Shown piece after piece: positions 58,484 through 64,000 of a stretch of DNA of 64,000 nt. Numbering within the stretch: position 1 is the stretch's first letter; each line of letters begins with the position of its first letter. A program made the position numbers and the translations under genes. The DNA lies in NCBI RefSeq assembly GCF_945859685.1, contig NC_079148.1, positions 119,136,156 to 119,200,155 of the forward strand, given 5' to 3'. The notes beneath the pieces are model-generated. The model saw only the letters and a program-made list of their open reading frames with translations, ran no database searches and was not told the DNA's origin. The stretch comes from Eupeodes corollae (Eukaryota > Arthropoda > Insecta > Diptera > Syrphidae).

Positions 58484-58750
58484 CAACAATCCATTAAGAA
58501 CAAGGGCCTAGTGACTTACAACTCTCAACCATTCCTGTGTGCGAGTAATGTTGTCAGGGATGGAAGGACCCTACAGCTTCAATCCAAATCTGAACGGGAA
58601 ATTTGAGAAAGAACTTTTTCATGGCAAGAATTACTCTTGGAGAATTTGTCAATTTCTCGCAAGAGGCAGTCCCCTTGGTGAAAACAACTTTAGATGGCAT
58701 AGGCAGGGACAAACTTAAGACCTCTAGCATGACAGTCACAACAAATGGCA
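58484..58750 (-). repeat. tRNA-like SINE, near full copy
   Basis: On the minus strand it reads 'gtcatgctagaggtcttaag' (decayed B-box region), 'tgcctatgccatctaaag', 'ggactgcctcttgcgagaaa', 'ttgacaaattctccaagagt', 'ttgagagttgtaagtcacta', and ends near 'cttaatggattgttg'. The first 95 bases match the fragment at 45712-45806. From memory, similar sequence is repetitive in other fly genomes, but I could not check this. Confidence 0.7.
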
Positions 58751-60884
58751 TTTACATTTTTGAAAACCAACTTTTTAGAAGGTACATTTTTGAGTCTTAA
58801 AATACAGGAAATATATTTAAACAGACTCTATCTCATAAAATCGGTATGAGCTTATGAGATAATCCCCATAAAAAGTATCCAAACGGCGTTAAACCGCACT
58901 GTCTTGTATACTAACACTGTGACGTTAAACTATGTGTTTATAAGATTTTCTATAGAGTCAGGAGACAATACTATGAAGAATATTTTTTTGTTTATACCAT
59001 TAAAGCTAAATTATCATAACTTTAAGATGACCCAATACAGTAATTTATATAGAAATAATACAACTTTATAAAGGAACTACATACATATGTAGCTCACGGT
59101 CAAATACGCGTTCGCGACTACACCTTTATCCTTTTTTTCATAACCTTATTGCTTTGTTTATGACAGCTATAGCGCTATGTATAAATATTAATTCCATCAA
59201 TGCCAACAGTACACATGGTTCTACCTTCCTACCTTAAATAATTGCCACTAAACATTCCAGTCAAATATACAGAAATAAACTGTTTGACCTTCCCTAATGG
59301 CCATCTGGTGGTGCAATAAAATACAAACAAAAATAAAGCTAACCAAACAAAACCAAAAGGAATTCCGATCCAAATCGGATCACGATTCATAAAACACAAA
59401 TGGCATTCTTCGACATCCGGTTTCAATGGACCGCGCACAAGAATACAATACAATCGAACAAGTTGACAGGAAAGAAAAAAAATAAAACCAAGAAAACAAA
59501 ATATAAAACGAAAGAACTGTAATTTCCTCCCAAATTAGAGTGTAGAACAAAAATACCGAAACCATCAGCTTCCAACCATAGCACTATAGCTATGTACCTT
59601 CCTAACAGCTGCATTGTGAGACTTTTTGCTTGCAACCAACAACGGTACCTATAGAAACTAAAACCAACTCTTTTACTTTATGTATGTTTAAAAAAAGTGT
59701 GCAAAGGGTAATTCCAAAAATATCTTAACAGAATGCAAATTGATTTAAAATTTCGCGCCATTTTTGATGACGTCTTTCCAAGCAATGATACTTCACTATA
59801 CCCGGCAGCTCTGTGTCCGCAATCTTTTCCCTTCTCATTCTTTTAATGAAAAGTGTTACGTGTGCGGCAAGCTCCAGGCAACAACGTGCCACCGCTCCGC
59901 GGCCGTTGCCGTCCGTGTCGCGTCGACTGAATTAAATCGCTCAGTTCAAGTCAAGCATAAATAGATTCATTACGGCAAAGCAGAAAAAGTCGTCCTTCCA
60001 TTTCAGAGAGTGTTTTATTCTTTGGTTTTAACAAATTGACTGGCATGCAGCATGCGTTTTCTGTCTCCGAAGCTAAATGGATTTTCGGATTCTCAGCCTT
60101 TGCTATATCCACGGTGAATTTACTGACGCATGCCATAGAGATACTTTATAGAAAACAGAAGAAAAGATTCTATTTTCGGTAATGCGCTGCGCTTCCTTGA
60201 GAAGAGACCTTATGGATAATTGGCTAATTCTAGTGTAAATCATTGCTGCGTGAGTTGCAACATGACAGGCAGCATGATGCACAACGCATGTTCCACGCTT
60301 TACTTTGATCTCAGCAGAGGCAACAGACTGCAAGCATCACTTATATAATGCCAACGCATGGATTATTTTTTTCATCTTACCGCGACGCGGCAACTAGAAA
60401 TGTATACCTACCTACAATACAATATTTGCACAAAGATTTGGTAACCCTCCACATCCGCGCCTCCATGGAGGTGACAATGGAGATAATATTTCACAAAGTG
60501 GCAAGCCAGTGATGCCACTTGCCCATTTGAAATTATTCCAACCGGTTACATTATGTCGTATTGAATTTGTTTTAATTGTTTAATTTAAATTCTGCAATGG
60601 AGAAAGATATTTTTACTTGGTTTCGAAAAAAGTCTTGAGATTTAAGATTGGAATTTAATATAAAACTTATTCTTAGAACCTTTTTTGTTCAATATTTTCA
60701 TTAACAATAACTATTCAAAAAACGACCAATGACGGAAGTCACAAACTTGTTCAAAGCTTAAAATCACTAATATTTTATTAGGTATTCTTTTAAAGACTTA
60801 TCCCCAAACAACGATAAATTTTACTATTTAAACAATTTCTTTAAATTTGTTTAAAAAATAAACAATTCTAAAAGAAGACTTGTA
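58751..60884. other. Unassigned 2.1 kb region
   Basis: No element or gene recognised. Frames on the minus strand at 59229-59635 are overlapping and low-complexity (Phe-rich). Those at 59951-60333 have no known motif. A GC-richer patch lies at 59860-59930. It could be native sequence. Confidence 0.4.
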
Positions 60885-62612
60885 TGTATGTTGAAAAACT
60901 AAGAGTACTATCGTCAGCAAAAAAAGTTATTGGATAAGAAGTTGCAGACAGGAGATCAATAATAAAATATGAGAAAGAGTGTTGGAAATAGAACAGACAC
61001 CTGCGGCACACCAGCATTTATTTTGTGGTTTTCAGAATTGAACCCATCCAATATTACTTGAATTGAACGATACCATCCGGACAAGCGAATTTATGCATAT
61101 TAAGATGTTTTAGAATTTTCGTCACAGCACGAGTGTGAAAAAAGATTGGCCCCATAGAATCACTAACGGGCTCGATGACAGGTGGATCATCACTAACAGC
61201 GTTCAACTGGTGGCGAACTGCCTAGCAAAAAGATTTGCTTTCTCTTAAAGCTAAAAAATTGAATGTCATTCACAACGAGCGTAGGAACCGAGGAAGAGGA
61301 AGAATTCCTCATATTTTTTACAAATGACCAAAAATGTGTACTGCCTTTGGGAAATTTTTGGCCATGTAAAAATTTGGTCCGTCGAATATGGGCGTTGCAG
61401 GCCTTCTTGAAATTATTCAGGTTTTTGTCAGTTGGATTGGATTTACAACAACGGAAACTTACCTTCTTGAACCTAATAACCTCTTTACAGCTCCTGTACC
61501 AATATTCGTGCCTAAATATGTCTCATTGTCTGCCATTCTAGAGGAGGTACTTATCCAGCCCCTCATGAACCGCAACCCTGACTTGTAAATGCTTACACGG
61601 GCCTCTGTCTCTGCCCAGCATTAGTCTGTTGTCCCTAAACATGGGAAATCTGCAAATCCGGCTCGAAGGACCAAATGTGACGTCTAAATTTTTTGTTATA
61701 AAAAATTAGTAAAAAAAGAACAAAGAAAGGAAACATCAACCACTTTGTAGAAATCAATTTTGAATTATATTTTTATATATATGTATATTCGACCATACAA
61801 CAATTCCATTAATTATTTGACATTTAGCTCATTTGTGGATTGTATTTGATATTTTTAAGAAGGTTTGTTCCCTTCAAATGTTGAACTGTCCTCTCTCCGT
61901 AAATGTATTTCTATATGTAATTGTACTTTCGTACAGCTCCCATCGAACCACACGTTTTCCTATGATCTGATGTTTTAAAACCTATTGGGGATAAAAGTTC
62001 TCAATCCTAAGAGAAACTCGTGAACATATCAACGCTGGCATAAACATCGCTATCGAGGAAGCATAGTGTCGAGTTAAAGATCCTAAAGGTCCCCATCGGC
62101 TTTCTCGTATTGCCAAACGGTTCTCTTAGGAGGTCTTACTTTTATTGGAGAGTTTTAAAATCTGCTGATATAACACAATGGTTAAATGCGTCTAGAGGAA
62201 ATTTAATACAAATATACAATTCAAGAGTCTTTTCTACTCGTCCTACCAAGTCCGATATTTGAGTGGGCTCATTGACCAGCTGAGTTAAGTGGTTCAAATC
62301 AGCGAAGATCACAGGACACACTCCTTCGGTGATTTCTGGCCTGAATGTTGAAGTCATGAAAAATTGTGTACATTGAAATCGCTCGTAACAACGATTTCAG
62401 TGCGAGGATAGGACGAAAAAATTCCTTGGTTGGAATCAGACAAGGCATCAAATTCACGAGAAATTGGCATTCTGTCTAGATTACGGCTTCGGTAAAGAAA
62501 GCAATAGGGAATGATTTGCTTATTTACGGAAAGTTTAAACCATATAAAATTGATAAAAGAATTGGCACAGAGACCATATTGTGGAAAAAACTGATAAGCA
62601 ACATCATTCCTG
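60885..62612 (-). mobile_element. LINE-A copy 3, deleted and carrying an insertion
   Basis: Read leftward it includes an endonuclease part (62142-62600, with SDFNVHN near 62370 and LTQLVNEPTQISDLVGRVEK), linker (61140-61490) and, after a deletion, the FADDSTL region (about 60915). About 485 bases present in copy 1 (roughly 812-1297) are missing at 61070, which removes most RT motifs. A foreign segment sits at 61495-61931. The right end is cut by LINE-B copy 4 at 62613. Confidence 0.85.
61495..61931. mobile_element. 437 bp insertion with 9 bp target duplication
   Basis: LINE-A copies 1 and 3 align up to TACAGCTCC (61486-61494) and resume after a second TACAGCTCC (61932-61940). The 437 bases between are absent from copy 1. 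This is the mark of a transposition event. I see no clear terminal inverted repeats, no LTR-type CA end and no A-rich tail, so the class is open. A 9 bp duplication is compatible with a Mutator-like or other DNA element or with a short LINE/SINE insert. Confidence 0.8.
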
Positions 62613-64000
62613 AGAATATGGAAAGATCACTTCTCCAAATTATATAACGGCGATGACGAACCGAATTCCGCTGTAAGGGAGACAGAACCACTCAACCTCG
62701 GCGACGCAGATCAACAATTCCGCCTATCCGACCTTGACGAAGTGAAGATAGCTATATCTAAACTTAAGTCAAACAAAGCTGCTGGAGCTGACGGCATCGC
62801 TGCCGAACTATTCAAAGCAGCAGGCGATGACTTGGTAGGGAGCATGCACCAACTCATCTGCAAAATATGGTCGGAAGAAAGCATGCCCGATGAGTGGAAT
62901 CTCAGCATAGTGTGCCTGATACATAAGAAAGGAGACCCTCTAAACTGCGCCAACTACAGAGGCATCAGTCTCCTTAACATTGCATATAAGATCCTCTCTG
63001 CCGTATTATGCGAACGTCTGAAGCCATTCGTCAACAACCTGATTGGTCCTTATCAGTGTGGCTTCAGACCAGGAAAGTCCACTATCGACCAAATATTCAC
63101 ACTACGGCAGATCTTGGAAAAAACCTAGGAGCTACAAATCGATACCCACCATCTCTTTATCGATTTTAAAGCCGCGTATGACAGCATCTATAGGGAAGAG
63201 CTCTACCGAGCAATGTCTAGTTTTGGCATCCCTGTCAAACTTTTCCGTTTGTGCAGAATGACGATGGAGAATGCATGCTCTATCAAGGTCGGAAAAGATC
63301 TCACCGATGCATTTGATGTCAGAAAAGGTTTTAGACAAGGCGATGCACTGTCATGCGACTTCTTCAACATCGTTCTGGAAAGAATTGTGCAAAACTCAAC
63401 CGTCAACACTAGAGGCATAATCTTCCAAAGGTCCATCCAATTACTCGGATACGCAGATGATATTGACATAATTGGACGATCAAAGTGTGGTGTCAGTGGA
63501 GCATTTTAGAGCATTGCGACGGAAGCGAAGAAGATGGGTTTAGTGGTCAATGAGGGCAAGACCAAGTATATGCTGTCATCAAAAAAGGACACTGAACGAT
63601 GACGTCTTTGACAAAACGTCACCATGGACAGCTATAACTTTGAGGTAGTTAAGGACTTTGTCTACCTAGGCACCGCTATTAATGCAGACAACGACACCAG
63701 CGCTGAGATCAAACGAAGAATAACTCTTGCAAATCGCTGCTTCTTTGGACTTAGAAGGCAATTGAGAAGTAAAGTCCTCTCTGGAGCATGCAAAATCACC
63801 ATCTATAAAACACTCATCATTCCGGTTCTCATTTATGGCGCTGAGGCCTGACCCTTTCAAAGAAAGATGAGACCGTCTTAGGATGCTTCGAGAAAAAAAT
63901 TGTTCGGGTGATTTTTGGTCCCGTACGCATAGATGGAGAATGGAGGAGAAGATATAACGACGAACTGTACGGGCTGTACAGCGACACTGACCTAGTTAGC
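62613..64000 (+). mobile_element. LINE-B copy 4, best preserved, runs off the edge
   Basis: It starts abruptly at 'ctgagaatatggaaagatca', corresponding to 27475 in copy 2, so it is a 5'-truncated insertion in LINE-A copy 3. It is almost identical to copy 2 where both exist and keeps the YADD segment that copy 2 lost. It continues beyond 64000 before the family 3' end is reached. Confidence 0.9.
62742..63848 (+). pseudogene. LINE-B copy 4 reverse transcriptase, near intact
   Basis: One frame with few stops covers all RT motifs: LKSNKAAGADGIAAELF, VCLIHKKGDPLNCANYRGI, YQCGFRPGKSTIDQIF, stop (63126-63128, a CAG-to-TAG change), LFIDFKAAYDSIYREELY, GFRQGDALSCDF, GYADDIDIIG (about 63447-63476), a stop at 63507-63509, EGKTKYML, then DFVYLGTAINADNDTSAEIK. 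Catalytic residues of motifs A and C are intact. Two early stops and further changes after 63600 make it inactive. This copy is the best reference for the family in the window. Confidence 0.85.

Noticed and set aside
59229..60333. Minus-strand open frames as a gene cluster
   Set aside because: The frames overlap, are low-complexity and lack any family motif.
61495..61931. Solo LTR
   Set aside because: It begins with TGTA but does not end in CA, and LTR insertions give 4-6 bp duplications, not 9.
1..64000. CRISPR arrays, operons, bacterial promoters or terminators
   Set aside because: The sequence is eukaryotic. The only regular tandem array is the 215 bp satellite, which has no spacers.

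Overview
The window is eukaryotic, AT-rich, repeat-dominated DNA, most probably from an insect and more likely a fly. The evidence is the set of degraded retroelements: several non-LTR (LINE) families of insect type, a BEL/Pao LTR-retrotransposon pol, a DNA transposon of a transposase type common in insects, a tRNA-like SINE and a 215-216 bp satellite. I found no intact host protein gene, tRNA or rRNA. Every protein similarity I could support belongs to a transposable element, and all but one of the elements is clearly broken. All family assignments come from motif reading by eye; no database was searched.

Layout. 1-2150 is LINE-A copy 1 (minus). 2371-20032 is a nested inverted structure: outer arms A (2371-4010) and A' (18376-20032), inner arms B (about 8890-9670) and B' (about 15700-16420), opposed copies of a non-coding repeat here called R (10149-10895 and 14412-15440), and a decayed DNA transposon with 26 bp terminal inverted repeats at the centre (11131-13388). 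LINE-C and LINE-B copy 1 (4510-8350) lie inside the left arm. A satellite array (17302-18175) runs into a 200-N assembly gap (18176-18375) next to A', and a relic of the same satellite lies at 8655-8720 in the left arm.

20320-30107 holds LINE-D1 (plus), R copy 3, a TAAA-rich tract, LINE-E (Jockey-like, minus), a LINE-D scrap, LINE-B copy 2 (plus, the longest copy) and R copy 4. 30108-32080 is largely unassigned. 32080-34612 is LINE-B copy 3 (minus). 34613-37160 is unassigned. At 37161-43582 one R copy is split by a LOA/I-like LINE-F (minus) and LINE-D2 (plus). 45712-45806 is a SINE fragment abutted by LINE-D3 (minus, to 48144), followed by an R fragment and LINE-A copy 2 (to 50600).

50601-53929 is unassigned. 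53930-54612 is an R fragment, and 54613-58145 is a BEL/Pao pol remnant (minus). 58484-58750 is a fuller copy of the SINE (minus). 58751-60884 is unassigned. 60885-62612 is LINE-A copy 3, carrying a 437 bp insertion with a 9 bp target duplication. 62613-64000 is LINE-B copy 4, the best preserved element, which continues past the window edge.

The observations most worth following are: the 17.7 kb nested palindrome, whose layers look different in age; the satellite that appears to derive from an inverted-repeat element; the multi-copy R repeat with internal subrepeats and a palindromic end; the loss by internal deletion, in four LINE copies from three families, of the RT segment carrying the YADD motif; and the general character of a nested, both-strand transposon graveyard, which resembles a piRNA cluster or pericentromeric DNA.
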